A stretch of DNA of 54,462 nt, taken from assembly GCF_000482245.1 (NCBI RefSeq), contig NZ_AWNH01000032.1, forward strand, positions 1 to 54,462. The letters are read 5' to 3'. This DNA comes from Leptolyngbya sp. Heron Island J (GTDB taxonomy: Bacteria > Cyanobacteriota > Cyanobacteriia > Phormidesmidales > Phormidesmidaceae). A program made the translations under genes and the position numbers. The notes under the pieces were generated by a model that ran no database searches, was not told where the DNA came from, and was given only the letters and a program-made list of their open reading frames with translations. Position 1 is the first letter of the stretch. Each line of letters starts with the position of its first letter. This document shows, in pieces, positions 40,899 through 49,316 of this stretch.

Positions 40899-41898
40899 TA
40901 ATCAGTAACCCCCTAAGACTGACGGTTTGTGGATCTTCCAAACTCAGATACCGGGGGTTTTCTTCAATGAGGGTGTTTGCCAATGGAGCGGAACCACCCA
41001 CCACCACGATTTGACCATAGCGACCCTCAAACGCTGACCAGCGCGAGCGGATCTCCCCCCGAATGTCCGCTAGCCACTCAGGTAAGCAGTGGTCAAAGAT
41101 ACTCTTAAATTCCCGGCCTGACGGCACCTGGAAACTACCGTTCTCGATCGCATCCATAATTTCGGGAATGCATCTGGGACCCGCCATATAGGATTGAATC
41201 TTCTCAGCCAGAGCAAACGTCCCCGATAGGATCAATTGGCTTTGCCGCATGGGTGCTCCCGTAGGTGAAAACAAGCGCGCAATGCCCGTTCCGCCGCCTA
41301 AGTCCAGCACACCATTCATGGCGGCAGGATAGTGCCATTTCTGCTCATTGGTTGCGACCAACCAGGCTGGCTGCCCTTCATCATGAACAGCAACCTGGCT
41401 CACCACTAAACGAATCTCTTGGCCGTCCACTGTGGCGCTGTGCGCGCCCTCTAGGGCTTTTAGTGCCGTCACCTGGTCCGGTTGCTGGGTGTCTGGCGTT
41501 ACGGTGCGCAGTAACTCGATATGGACATCTCCAAACAGGCCCAATTCTGCGAGTGCCGCAAATAGGAACACTTTGGCATGCACCCATTTATGGCCGTCTG
41601 CCCCCTGGAAAGTTGGTCGTGCGCCATATGAGACAGCATCGGCACCAACGACAGTACGGATAGCGCCGATCTCTACTAAATGACTTTGTGCAGATAACTG
41701 GTGCGGGGAAACTTCTTGGAAAGCTGGTATCACAGCGCGATAGCTGGCCAGCTTTTTCATGTGATCGCCGTAGCCGAATTTTGGAAAACGATTGCCCAAA
41801 TCAAAGCCGAATACAGACATTGTTTTGAGTGCACTGTTTCGGGGTGATTTTGACTTCGAAGGTTTGGATTGGGTTGACACAGTCGTCGCTGACATCAA
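40891..41898 (-). CDS. parM: ParM/StbA-like actin-type partition ATPase
   Basis: 335 residues. The actin-like phosphate motifs are MSVFGFDLGNRFPKFGYGDH (phosphate 1; start of the core at about residue 27) and MNGVLDLGGGTGIARL (phosphate 2), with an adenosine-type motif GQIVVVGGSAPLANTLIEEN near the end. The first 26 residues are a Ser/Lys-rich extension. ParM filaments push plasmid copies apart. It shares the locus with a ParR-like RHH protein and an upstream region with repeated operator-type sites, so this is a complete type II partition cassette. Confidence 0.85.
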   Translation of the reverse strand: MMSATTVSTQSKPSKSKSPRNSALKTMSVFGFDLGNRFPKFGYGDHMKKLASYRAVIPAFQEVSPHQLSAQSHLVEIGAIRTVVGADAVSYGARPTFQGADGHKWVHAKVFLFAALAELGLFGDVHIELLRTVTPDTQQPDQVTALKALEGAHSATVDGQEIRLVVSQVAVHDEGQPAWLVATNEQKWHYPAAMNGVLDLGGGTGIARLFSPTGAPMRQSQLILSGTFALAEKIQSYMAGPRCIPEIMDAIENGSFQVPSGREFKSIFDHCLPEWLADIRGEIRSRWSAFEGRYGQIVVVGGSAPLANTLIEENPRYLSLEDPQTVSLRGLLING

Positions 41899-41947
41899 AC
41901 AGACCTCAGAAAACTAGTTTGGTCTCTCTAGGAATGAGTGTAGCATA

Positions 41948-42050
41948 ACGTAAGCAATTGCTTACGTATCTCTTTTTTATTGATTAGCAATACTTTACGA
42001 ATTTCTGAACGTTGCAGTTCGTAAGCAATTGGCATACTTTTAGTAAGACG
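41948..42050. promoter_or_regulatory. Palindromic repeats between parM and RHH gene (operator or centromere)
   Basis: ACGTAAGCAATTGCTTACGT (41948-41967) is a perfect 20-bp palindrome. CGTAAGCAATTG recurs at 42020-42031, and shorter related pieces (CTTTACGA about 41993-42000; GTAAGACG about 42043-42050) lie between and after. The sites sit in the divergent promoter region of parM and the RHH gene at 42067. Confidence 0.6.
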
Positions 42051-42066
42051 TTCATATCGTCCAGCC

Positions 42067-42255
42067 GTGAGCAAACGAGTGATGATTACCCTGCCCGACG
42101 GGATTGCCGATGCGCTGGAACGATGGGCAATATCAGAAGGAAATAAATCCAGCACTCTCGCCGGATTTATTGTTGAAACTCAAGTGCGTAATGCCTTGGC
42201 GAATGGCATCATTCCAGAACCAGGCAATGCCCAATCAAAAGATGCAAAGAAATGA
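42067..42255 (+). CDS. Ribbon-helix-helix regulator
   Basis: 62 residues from GTG 42067. MSKRVMITLPDGIADALERW, AISEGNKSSTLAGFIVETQV is a CopG/Arc-type RHH fold; the tail is Lys/Asp-rich. It is divergent from parM across the palindromes at 41948-42050 and is the most likely protein to bind them. The stop overlaps the next start by ATGA, coupling it to the coiled-coil gene. Confidence 0.75.
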   Translation: MSKRVMITLPDGIADALERWAISEGNKSSTLAGFIVETQVRNALANGIIPEPGNAQSKDAKK

Positions 42256-42623
42256 CCGACCGTCTTGATCGTATTGAAGTCATGCTTGAGCAGTTGGTGA
42301 TGGCTCAGACGCGGACCCAACAGCAGTTGGACAGCACCAATCGGGCTGTCGCCGCCCTTGGCGAGCAAGTCACGGGCATGTCTAGCCGACTTGATCAATC
42401 GTTCGAGAATTTTACCGGGGCTATCAACGAAGGATTTGCTGTGCAGGACGAGCGTCAACGCACCACGCAGCAACAGATTGAAGTGCTGATCGGCGAAAGC
42501 CAGCAAAATATCAGACAGCATCGAGACTTCATGCAACGTTTCGATGCTATCACCGAAACCCTACAGTCCCTCCTCACCCAAGTACTCACCCGCCTCAATC
42601 AATTATGGGACCGAGCGTCGTAG
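42252..42623 (+). CDS. Coiled-coil protein coupled to RHH regulator
   Basis: 123 residues, MTDRLDRIEVMLEQLVMAQT, RTQQQLDSTNRAVAALGEQV and a long Gln/Arg/Leu heptad pattern to the end (LQSLLTQVLTRLNQLWDRA). No membrane segment. Typical of short coiled-coil proteins paired with small regulators on cyanobacterial plasmids. Function unknown. Confidence 0.65.
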   Translation: MTDRLDRIEVMLEQLVMAQTRTQQQLDSTNRAVAALGEQVTGMSSRLDQSFENFTGAINEGFAVQDERQRTTQQQIEVLIGESQQNIRQHRDFMQRFDAITETLQSLLTQVLTRLNQLWDRAS

Positions 42624-42661
42624 CGCTAGATTTTTGAAGTAAAACAAAGCTTTTTTTAAAG

Positions 42662-42686
42662 CTGCCTGAATGGCAGGTTCTTTTGT
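42662..42686 (+). terminator. Hairpin with T-run
   Basis: CTGCC-TGAAT-GGCAG (about 42662-42676) followed by GTTCTTTTG. It ends the RHH/coiled-coil transcript before the gene at 42693. Confidence 0.6.
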
Positions 42687-42692
42687 GACTCA

Positions 42693-43508
42693 ATGGAAAT
42701 GACTATTTCCCTGGGACAAACGCCTATGTCACTCGTTGAATATCTCTATGTCGATCACCGGCGGCTCGATTCGTATGTCGAGCAGTTTATGTCCCTGCAA
42801 ACCTTTGATAAGGTGCCAGTTTGGAAAGCTGGTATGGGTTTAACCGGGCTACGTGTGGAAGGCACCCAGCAACAGCAGGCACGTCCCTTGACGACCCATG
42901 AAAAAGTGATGGCACTGAATGACTACCTAACCAAAGGTAACCATGTGAGTTATGGCCGTTGGCATGGAAAAGCTGAAAAGCCGCCGACGTTCATTATTGA
43001 AGAGTGCAAGGCAACGAAAATCTTTATTCCAGCGAAGGACACATCGATAGGCACTTTTACTGGGATGACGATATGGTTTTCAGAATCTGGAGATAAGGAT
43101 GCGGGTTCAAATCTTATCCTGCTTGAGGACTTACTAGAATATGATCAGGAAAACAGCAAGCCATTCTACAGCAGGCAAAGCAGTTACACATGGTTACTGT
43201 TTTTGCTGGATCAAGTTTCTAAAGATATTCGAGCGTCGTTAGGCTTGGAAAATTTAAATCGTAGGATACATCAGTATCGTCGCCTACACCGATCTTTATT
43301 ACAAGGCAATTTAGCTTTCTTACGTCAGTTCGGTTGTGATCTTGCTCAGAGCCGAGAAATTTGCACTCTATACCGCATAAGGGACTTTTGTGTTGATGTC
43401 AAAGATTATTCTAATAATTCCTACGATATAAGACCTTACATTGCTGGATACCCCATTTATATTGCAGAGGCAGGAGAATCCGCTTTAGCAATAAGACCTG
43501 ATGATTAA
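42693..43508 (+). CDS. Hypothetical protein
   Basis: 271 residues, or 260 if the ATG at 42726 (MSLVEYLYVDHRRLDSYVEQ) is used. The opening EYLYVDHRRLDSYVEQF is a strand-helix pattern seen in several uncharacterised bacterial proteins. The rest is alpha/beta with IIEECKATKIFIPAKDTSIG and a helical segment RRIHQYRRLHRSLLQGNLAF. No catalytic motif. Transcribed alone between a terminator and the convergent parB gene. Confidence 0.5.
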   Translation: MEMTISLGQTPMSLVEYLYVDHRRLDSYVEQFMSLQTFDKVPVWKAGMGLTGLRVEGTQQQQARPLTTHEKVMALNDYLTKGNHVSYGRWHGKAEKPPTFIIEECKATKIFIPAKDTSIGTFTGMTIWFSESGDKDAGSNLILLEDLLEYDQENSKPFYSRQSSYTWLLFLLDQVSKDIRASLGLENLNRRIHQYRRLHRSLLQGNLAFLRQFGCDLAQSREICTLYRIRDFCVDVKDYSNNSYDIRPYIAGYPIYIAEAGESALAIRPDD

Positions 43509-43556
43509 TAAATATCGACCCCCTGCTCTTTAAGAATCACTAGGTTTTTCCTGTTT

Positions 43557-44483
43557 TCAATCGCCTAACAGTTTTTCTATGGCATCTAAGTGCTGCCTAA
43601 GTTCCTTGCGTTTAGCACTGTCATTCCATATCGGTGATTTTTTGGCCCGTCGATAAATCGTCCCCATGCGATCAATGGCTTTAGACACTTCAGATGCCCC
43701 ATCATCTTTCGTGTTTAACGCTCTAATTCTCTGCTGAATTTCTCGACGGGTTAGTTTTTTTTCATCTGCTTCTTCGAGTAGAGCTTTGCGCTCAGTTTCA
43801 TCTTCTACCCGTGAAATTAGGCGGCCTGTAGAATACGCAATGTCTCCTTTTGAAATGGCTGTATATATGTCTTCAGGAAGATCTAGTAGAGGCAATCTGT
43901 TGGTTCTGAAGCTATTGGGTGTGAACCGCCCAATAACGTCAAAGAGCGCCTTAATGGTCTCCCATTCATCAAAATTGGGTTCAATTTTTTTCCTGCTTGC
44001 AACAGCGATTGAATTGAAATGGTTGAGAACAACCTCCCTTTCCTGTTCCAATTTTCTGCAAAGTAAACCCAAGATAGCTTGGGTTTCTTCAACAGGGTTC
44101 AGATCGTCTCTTTGCAAATTCTCCATGATGGCAGCTTCAAATGCCTCATCATCCGAGAAGTTTCGTACGACACAGGGAACCTCATCAAGTTCCAGTGCTG
44201 TTGCCGCTTTATACCGTCGTTCCCCAGCAACGATTTCATACCCCCCACCCTCTTTCGGGCGAACAACAAGAGGTTCTAAAATCCCTTTCTCTTTTATCGA
44301 AGCTTCCAATTGAACCATTTTTTCAGGCGCAAAATATGACCTTGGCTGTTTATTTGCAGGATTCAGTTGCTTTAACTTGATCCATTGTGCAGCTGCTTCC
44401 TCATCAGGAAGAGGATTGCTCACCATAGGGGTCACAATCTTCATTTTGTATGGTCCAGGTTGAGGTTTTTTCTTTGCGGCCAT
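43557..44483 (-). CDS. parB: ParB-type partition protein
   Basis: 308 residues. The N-terminal ParB/Srx domain has LNPANKQPRSYFAPEKMVQL, IKEKGILEPLVVRPKEGGGY and EIVAGERRYKAATALELDEV. AIMENLQRDDLNPVEETQAI is the CTP-binding/DNA-contact motif. A helix-turn-helix follows in the middle and a helical C-terminus (ALLEEADEKKLTRREIQQRI). It spreads from a centromere site and acts with ParA. Its start overlaps the stop of parA (TAATG). Confidence 0.92.
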   Translation of the reverse strand: MAAKKKPQPGPYKMKIVTPMVSNPLPDEEAAAQWIKLKQLNPANKQPRSYFAPEKMVQLEASIKEKGILEPLVVRPKEGGGYEIVAGERRYKAATALELDEVPCVVRNFSDDEAFEAAIMENLQRDDLNPVEETQAILGLLCRKLEQEREVVLNHFNSIAVASRKKIEPNFDEWETIKALFDVIGRFTPNSFRTNRLPLLDLPEDIYTAISKGDIAYSTGRLISRVEDETERKALLEEADEKKLTRREIQQRIRALNTKDDGASEVSKAIDRMGTIYRRAKKSPIWNDSAKRKELRQHLDAIEKLLGD

Positions 44484-45235
44484 TACAAAGTATCCATTTT
44501 TACGGCAATTTCTTTTAGAACACTGACAGCAGGGCTTTGTGGAGCGTAGAGTGCCAAAGGCATTTGAGCCTGAGATGCATTGGCAAAGTCTGTTTTTCGG
44601 GGAATTGTCGGCATAATTGGCCCGACTTGCTCAGCAATAGCTTTTATGGACTCCAGGCTTTGATTGGCTTGGGTTGTACGACCATCAAACATGGTGGGTA
44701 CCATACCAGCAATTTTCAGCTTTTTGTTAGCCACCTGCATAATTTCCAGAATGGTTCTAACCAATAATTCAGTCCCTTTCAGAGCCTTGAATTCTGTTTG
44801 AATCGGAATCATCACATGGGTTGCTGTTACCAAGCTCATGACACTCAATATGCCAAGACTAGGGGGGCAATCTATCAAGATAAAGTCATAGCTTTCAGAT
44901 GCTGAGGCGAGTGCATTTTTGAGACGTTGCTCCCGCATCAGCGCAGCTGCCAGTTCCATTTCTGCACGACAAAGTTCAATGCTGGAAGGCGCTAAATCCA
45001 TGCCATGCAAATCTTGATAAAGCATTAACTCGTTTTGGTGAACCACGGCATCATAAATTGTCGTCTCTAAATCCATCGGTTCAAGACCCATAAAGGCGGT
45101 TAAAGATCCCTGTGGGTCCATATCAACTAAAAGGACTTTTCTACCTAAATCAGCTAATTGATAGCCGATATTCATCGTTAGTGTCGTTTTGCCAACCCCA
45201 CCAGATTGATTAAAAAAAGCGATGATGCGACTCAT
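44483..45235 (-). CDS. parA: ParA partition ATPase
   Basis: 250 residues from ATG 45235 (MSRIIAFFNQSGGVGKTTLT); an in-frame start 11 codons upstream is less likely. The deviant Walker A is QSGGVGKTT, then LLVDMDPQGSLTAFMG (switch I), DFILIDCPPSLGILSV (Walker B). No N-terminal DNA-binding extension, so type Ib-like. Immediately upstream of parB. The operators are probably the palindromes at 45275-45365. Confidence 0.94.
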   Translation of the reverse strand: MSRIIAFFNQSGGVGKTTLTMNIGYQLADLGRKVLLVDMDPQGSLTAFMGLEPMDLETTIYDAVVHQNELMLYQDLHGMDLAPSSIELCRAEMELAAALMREQRLKNALASASESYDFILIDCPPSLGILSVMSLVTATHVMIPIQTEFKALKGTELLVRTILEIMQVANKKLKIAGMVPTMFDGRTTQANQSLESIKAIAEQVGPIMPTIPRKTDFANASQAQMPLALYAPQSPAVSVLKEIAVKMDTL

Positions 45236-45274
45236 AAAAATCTTTGCAAGGTATGGGTTGTGAAACAAATGGAG

Positions 45275-45365
45275 TGTGAATACCGGTATTCACAGGACAC
45301 ATGATATATCGATGATCATCAGTTTCTACAAGTAAGGTTTGGTTTTTGTGAATACTGGTATTCAC
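45275..45365. promoter_or_regulatory. Two palindromes between parA and repA
   Basis: GTGAATACCGGTATTCAC (45276-45293) is a perfect palindrome. GTGAATACTGGTATTCAC (45348-45365) is a second copy differing only in the centre. They lie 55 bp apart in the divergent region of parA and the repA initiator, so they may be the parS centromere or the ParA/ParB operator. Confidence 0.7.
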
Positions 45366-45403
45366 GGGGCTTGTAAGCCTCGATTTGTTTGCTATGGTTC
45401 ACT

Positions 45404-45421
45404 ATCGGAATATCGCGGACA
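45404..45421 (+). promoter_or_regulatory. Single iteron at the repA start
   Basis: ATCGGAATATCGCGGACA, identical to the first and second origin iterons at 46481 and 46504. It lies just upstream of the preferred repA start at 45428, so initiator binding here would repress repA. Such autoregulation is usual for iteron plasmids. Confidence 0.75.
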
Positions 45422-45427
45422 TTCAGG

Positions 45428-46468
45428 GTGACACAAGCTCCTCAGCAAATAGATCTTTTTCTATCAGATATAGCTAGGGCACCGCTCAAGAATGACCGTG
45501 TTCTGATGGAGTTTCCTTTCTTCTCGATTCAGAAATCACCTCGGCATGAACCGATGGTGTTTATCAACGGCGATACGCAAATCCGAATTGAGCCAGGCCC
45601 GAAAGGCATAGCGACCGTCTGGGATAAAGACATTCTGATTTACCTGCAAACTATCATTAATGACCGGATTGAAAAAGGACTCACTGTTCAGAGAATGATT
45701 CGGTTTTCTGCTTATGATTGTCTTAAGGTGACGGGCAGGGGGACCGGCAAGCATTCCTATGACTTGTTTATAAACGCCCTGGATCGCTTGCGCAGTACTA
45801 ACATTGTCACAAACATTACATCAGGCAATCAGCGTGAGCGTGGTGGGTTCGGCTGGATAGAGTCATGGCGCATCATTGAAGAGGAAAAATCCGATGGGCG
45901 CTTCATTATGAAAGCGGTTGAAGTCACCCTCAACGATTGGATGTTTCGTGCGCTGGTAAATGACAGACGAGTCCTATCGATCAATGAGGATTATTTTTCT
46001 ATAAAAGGGGGGCTAGAACGGCGGTTGTACGAGCTGGCACGCAAACACTGCGGCCGTCAGAGCAGATGGACGATCAGCCTTGAAAAACTAGCAGAAAAAT
46101 GTGGCACCACCCGAGAAGCACGCAAGCTTAAAGCTGACATTCTCGCCATGCAAAAAAAGCAGCCGCTGCCTGACTACACCATAAAAATCGATGAGGGCAG
46201 GCGAAGGGGGCAAAAAATCAGCGCCCAAACAGTGATCTTTGCACCGCTTACACCTGTAAAAACGGTATACAAACGTGCCAACCTTAATATTTCTGAGGCA
46301 ACTTATTCAGAAGCAGTGCGCCTCTATCCTGGTTACGACATCGAATTTATCTGTAATGCCTGGAAAGAGTGGGCAAAAAACAAACAACACCCTCAAAAAC
46401 CTGATCAAGCCTTCCTCGCTTTTTGCAAAAAATATGCGTCCGATAATCCAATTCTGGCCTGTGGATAA
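45428..46468 (+). CDS. repA: Replication initiator RepA (RPA family)
   Basis: 346 residues from GTG 45428; a TTG at 45389 in the same frame lies before the iteron and is less likely. LSDIARAPLKNDRVLMEFPF, FSIQKSPRHEPMVF, GPKGIATVWDKDILIYLQTI and SAYDCLKVTGRGTGKHSYDL match the RPA/Rep-A-type plasmid initiators with two winged helices. The second winged helix (EDYFSIKGGLERRLYELARK; SRWTISLEKLAEKCGTTREA) contacts the iterons. Six iterons follow its stop and one lies before its start. It initiates replication from the adjacent origin. Confidence 0.92.
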   Translation: MTQAPQQIDLFLSDIARAPLKNDRVLMEFPFFSIQKSPRHEPMVFINGDTQIRIEPGPKGIATVWDKDILIYLQTIINDRIEKGLTVQRMIRFSAYDCLKVTGRGTGKHSYDLFINALDRLRSTNIVTNITSGNQRERGGFGWIESWRIIEEEKSDGRFIMKAVEVTLNDWMFRALVNDRRVLSINEDYFSIKGGLERRLYELARKHCGRQSRWTISLEKLAEKCGTTREARKLKADILAMQKKQPLPDYTIKIDEGRRRGQKISAQTVIFAPLTPVKTVYKRANLNISEATYSEAVRLYPGYDIEFICNAWKEWAKNKQHPQKPDQAFLAFCKKYASDNPILACG

Positions 46469-46740
46469 GTGCACCTCACCATCGGAATATCGCGGACATT
46501 ACTATCGGAATATCGCGGACAATCACTATCGGAATATCACGGACAAACTATCGGAATATCACGGACAATCACTATCGGAATATCACGGACAAACTATCGG
46601 AATATCGCGGACATAAAACCGCAATTTCCTTTTATAAAACAGTTATTTCTAAGAGGCGTAACTGTTTAACAAATACACTCTGTAACTTTACTAACAAATA
46701 ATTAATTAACAAATAACTAACGTCTAACGGTTGTGGATAA
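46460..46740. other. oriV: Origin of replication oriV (iterons, AT-rich stretch, DnaA boxes)
   Basis: Six direct repeats with the core ATCGGAATATCRCGGACA at 46481, 46504, 46528, 46550, 46574 and 46596, spaced 22-24 bp (about two helix turns). The first two and the last have GCG, the third to fifth CAC. Consensus DnaA boxes TGTGGATAA lie at 46460-46468 (in the repA stop) and 46732-46740. Between the iterons and the second box is an AT-rich tract with repeated TAACAAATA-like units (about 46660-46720). This is a textbook iteron origin. Confidence 0.92.
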
Positions 46741-47075
46741 GTCGGCTAAGACACGAATAGGCTGGCAATAAAAGGTATGCTCCTGAGGTGGAAATAAAGC
46801 CCTACACAGCAACCATCCACCCAGCATCAGAATTGCTTTCAATAAAAATCGATTTTAAGCGCCATAGAGCATCATCCATATGCTTTCACGTAGGGTAGTA
46901 CCCAAGACATCCATTCCGAGTATGTCTCGGTGATGATATGGGCAATGAGCGGCATTGTAGTTCTAGAAGTAGGTCCAGTTTCCCACAAACTGATTTTTAC
47001 CAAGGCGGTGCTTCAAGGGCGACGATGAACCAATTCAAACCATGATGGTTTTACATGGGACAAAACGGGCTGCGA
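46741..47075. other. Non-coding stretch downstream of oriV
   Basis: No gene, repeat or clear hairpin was recognised. ORFs that read through the iterons (for example 46275-46669, with repeated IGISRT) are artefacts of the repeats. Confidence 0.4.
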
Positions 47076-47630
47076 CTACTCCATCACCAGAGATACCAAA
47101 TCCTCACCATCAATGATCGTGATATTCCCTGCTAGCTCCTCGACAAACCTACTGTCCGTACAGGTGAATCCCGTATGGATGAAAACACCCCCCTGGGCTT
47201 TTTCGCGATGCACAACGCTGGCGAGTGCAATGACATGTTCAGGGTCAATTTCTCCGCGATACCGCTTGGCTTGGATCAGAAATTTTTCGCCAGTTGGTAA
47301 GAAAAAAGTCCCGTCAATGCCCCCATCATGGGTAAAACAGCTGCGCATTATGCGCCAACCATGGTCATCTATCGTAGTCAGTAAGACTGCCTCATAAACG
47401 AAGGGACATATCACCCTTAGTACCTCAAGGATGGACGGGGTTTTCTCGGCTAGAGTCAGGTGCGCATAGTCCTTGCGAATCCGCTGCAAGATGATGCGAG
47501 CATTCTTCATCGCCTGTTTCTGTGTCGGCACTTGGAAAACTCGGCCATCCACAGGCCGTTTGAGTCGCTTGGGTTTATACTTCCACACCCAGGATGGAAT
47601 TTGAAAAGCTTGATCAGCAACAGCCGTCAT
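47076..47630 (-). CDS. Mrr-like restriction endonuclease domain protein
   Basis: About 184 residues from ATG 47630 (MTAVADQAFQIPSWVWKYKP). The C-terminal ~110 residues have the Mrr/PD-(D/E)XK pattern: HDGGIDGTFFLPTGEKFLIQ, then AKRY, giving Asp and QxK at the expected spacing. The N-terminal part is helical. Mrr-type enzymes cut methylated or foreign DNA. It lies alone in the replication-mobilization interval, so a plasmid-borne restriction or exclusion role is possible. No methylase is adjacent. Confidence 0.75.
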   Translation of the reverse strand: MTAVADQAFQIPSWVWKYKPKRLKRPVDGRVFQVPTQKQAMKNARIILQRIRKDYAHLTLAEKTPSILEVLRVICPFVYEAVLLTTIDDHGWRIMRSCFTHDGGIDGTFFLPTGEKFLIQAKRYRGEIDPEHVIALASVVHREKAQGGVFIHTGFTCTDSRFVEELAGNITIIDGEDLVSLVME

Positions 47631-47992
47631 CGATGAGCATTCCCCCTGCACATTTCGTCTGCCAAGATGCCGTTCTGAGCGCACCCCGTCAAGCTGGGGT
47701 CCTTAGCCTCATAGTCGCCATTTGAGCCGCGTCAGCACTACCCTTTGGCCTTTTCAGAATCTCCCCTAGCCAAAATCCCCTCGATACGTGCTCACGGCCT
47801 TCTATTGCCGTTTTGACGCGTAGGGTAGGCGGGTGTCGTCTCTTGTTGCCAGCTCCCTGCTCTGCAGCATGGCCTAATGTAGTTGGCTAGGCGAATCACC
47901 TCATGATGAGGTATGCGCGTGAAGTTCGATAAAAATACTCTTTCAAAACCTGGCTAGAATAGAAGAGTGGGGGCGTGAATTAGCTCTACAAC
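47631..47992. other. Non-coding gap upstream of the Mrr-like gene
   Basis: No gene was found. A short stem ACCCC/GGGGT lies near 47683-47702. The stretch probably holds the promoter of the Mrr-like gene. Confidence 0.35.
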
Positions 47993-47994
47993 AC

Positions 47995-48024
47995 AAAAGC
48001 CCAGACCCCTTGGCCCAGGCTTTT
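47995..48024. terminator. Bidirectional hairpin terminator
   Basis: AAAAGCC (47995-48001) pairs with GGCTTTT (48018-48024), with a GC-rich interior. It lies downstream of the small membrane protein gene on the minus strand. Confidence 0.6.
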
Positions 48025-48062
48025 GCAATGCGTGTCTAATTGTTGTCAGATAATTTAAGTCC

Positions 48063-48284
48063 TCACTTTTTCACCTCCGTTTGCGCTGGTGGTTCCAGTT
48101 GACCAGGCTCCCTGAAGTTGGGTGACAACACAATGCCTGAGCCAGTGAGTAACGCTAAGCCGATAGGAATCAACCAGGGATTTAACCCACTGATCAAATC
48201 CTTAGTCAATTCCCGAGAAACCTCTATGGATGCTCGAATAATAAGCCCTGAATCAGGCTTCTGAGGTGGTTTTTCCAAAGACAT
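48063..48284 (-). CDS. Small membrane protein
   Basis: 73 residues from ATG 48284 (MSLEKPPQKPDSGLIIRASI). One hydrophobic segment (PWLIPIGLALLTGSGIVLS) is followed by a Pro-rich tail. No family was recognised. It is alone, with a terminator behind it. Confidence 0.45.
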   Translation of the reverse strand: MSLEKPPQKPDSGLIIRASIEVSRELTKDLISGLNPWLIPIGLALLTGSGIVLSPNFREPGQLEPPAQTEVKK

Positions 48285-48753
48285 ATTACGCTTCGTTAGG
48301 ATACAAAACCTACTACCCAGCGAAGGCAAAATTCACACTAATGGCGAGCTGTGACTCTTCAGTTCAAACAGTTGATACGACTTTTCGTGTACCGATTTTG
48401 AACCAAGACCTTAAGACAGCCTTCCCATACCGACAGTGCCGATACGATAAAGAGCAAAGACCAAACCACTAAACGTGGATGCCTTACTAGGTATGATTCA
48501 AAATCGAGTACAAAAGCAAGAGTGGTTGCTAATGAAAAATCTTTTGACTCAAATTTTGATTGAAGAGATGAAAAACCACTCCCAAGTAGCTAAGATTGTG
48601 ATAGTTCATTAATTCTAGCAATCTTTTTTGAAAATAGCAGGACTCTAGCAATGTATCAGGTGTGACTATTTCTAGAGTCGGTCTACCTTTCACAACAATC
48701 AATATCTACGAATTTAGGGCATTCTAGCTATTGCGCTACCTGGCACCGCACTC
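48285..48753. other. Non-coding gap
   Basis: No convincing gene, RNA or repeat. The 68-codon plus-strand ORF at 48266-48472 has no ribosome binding site or recognisable features. Confidence 0.4.
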
Positions 48754-49296
48754 TTAATAAGCTACCCCGCGTGGAAATTTAGGAACCGTAGCCAGAAAAT
48801 CAGCAAAGGCCCTTTCCCAAACCCCGAAAATCAGCACGGTTCCAATGGTGAAAATTCCAACACACACCGTTTCTTGCCAGCTTCGGGTTTTGAACAGATT
48901 GAAACTGTAATTACCCTTACGCGGCCACAACAGCGGCACCCCGGAAGGGGTCAAACTGTCGCCCAGAATATGGGACAAATAGCCAATAATCAGCGGCGTT
49001 ATCAGCCATGCCAGATGTTGATAGGCGGGCAGGGTAGTGACGGCCACTAACAGCCAAAGCAGCACCACAACCGCCAATAGAGAATGCGTTACCCCTCTAT
49101 GTCCACAGAGTGAAGAGATAGGGACACTCACCAGCAACATGCGCCGCCCAAGCGCGCTCTCAGGGTGATCTAAATCCGGCATCATTCCCCCGATCGCAGC
49201 GGTCATCGTCCCCTGAACCTCGATCGGTAAATTGGTCATAGTTGCGTACAGCCACCAACAGCTCATGGCAAACGGGACGTGATTTTGCGCCATCAT
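48754..49296 (-). CDS. YdjM-like inner-membrane metal-dependent hydrolase
   Basis: 180 residues. The conserved motifs are present: GGMMPDLDHPESALGRRMLL, CGHRGVTHSLLAVV, and GYLSHILGDSLTPSGVPLLW. The acidic and His residues are those expected of the membrane-bound YdjM family (DUF457-like metal hydrolases). Three or four hydrophobic segments. In E. coli, YdjM is LexA-controlled; no LexA box was identified here. Its substrate is unknown. The gene ends 20 bp after the mobC-type gene's stop, on the same strand. Confidence 0.85.
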   Translation of the reverse strand: MMAQNHVPFAMSCWWLYATMTNLPIEVQGTMTAAIGGMMPDLDHPESALGRRMLLVSVPISSLCGHRGVTHSLLAVVVLLWLLVAVTTLPAYQHLAWLITPLIIGYLSHILGDSLTPSGVPLLWPRKGNYSFNLFKTRSWQETVCVGIFTIGTVLIFGVWERAFADFLATVPKFPRGVAY

Positions 49297-49316
49297 TGGA
49301 TTTGTCTTACCTTCGA

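Noticed and set aside
46480-46613. Possible CRISPR-like array
   Set aside because: The repeats are 18 bp with 4-6 bp spacers, far too short, and lie beside a replication initiator. They are iterons.
46275-46669. ORFs reading through the iterons with repeated IGISRT units
   Set aside because: The repeats are an artefact of the 22-24-bp DNA iterons, which are explained by the origin. The ORFs have no ribosome binding site.
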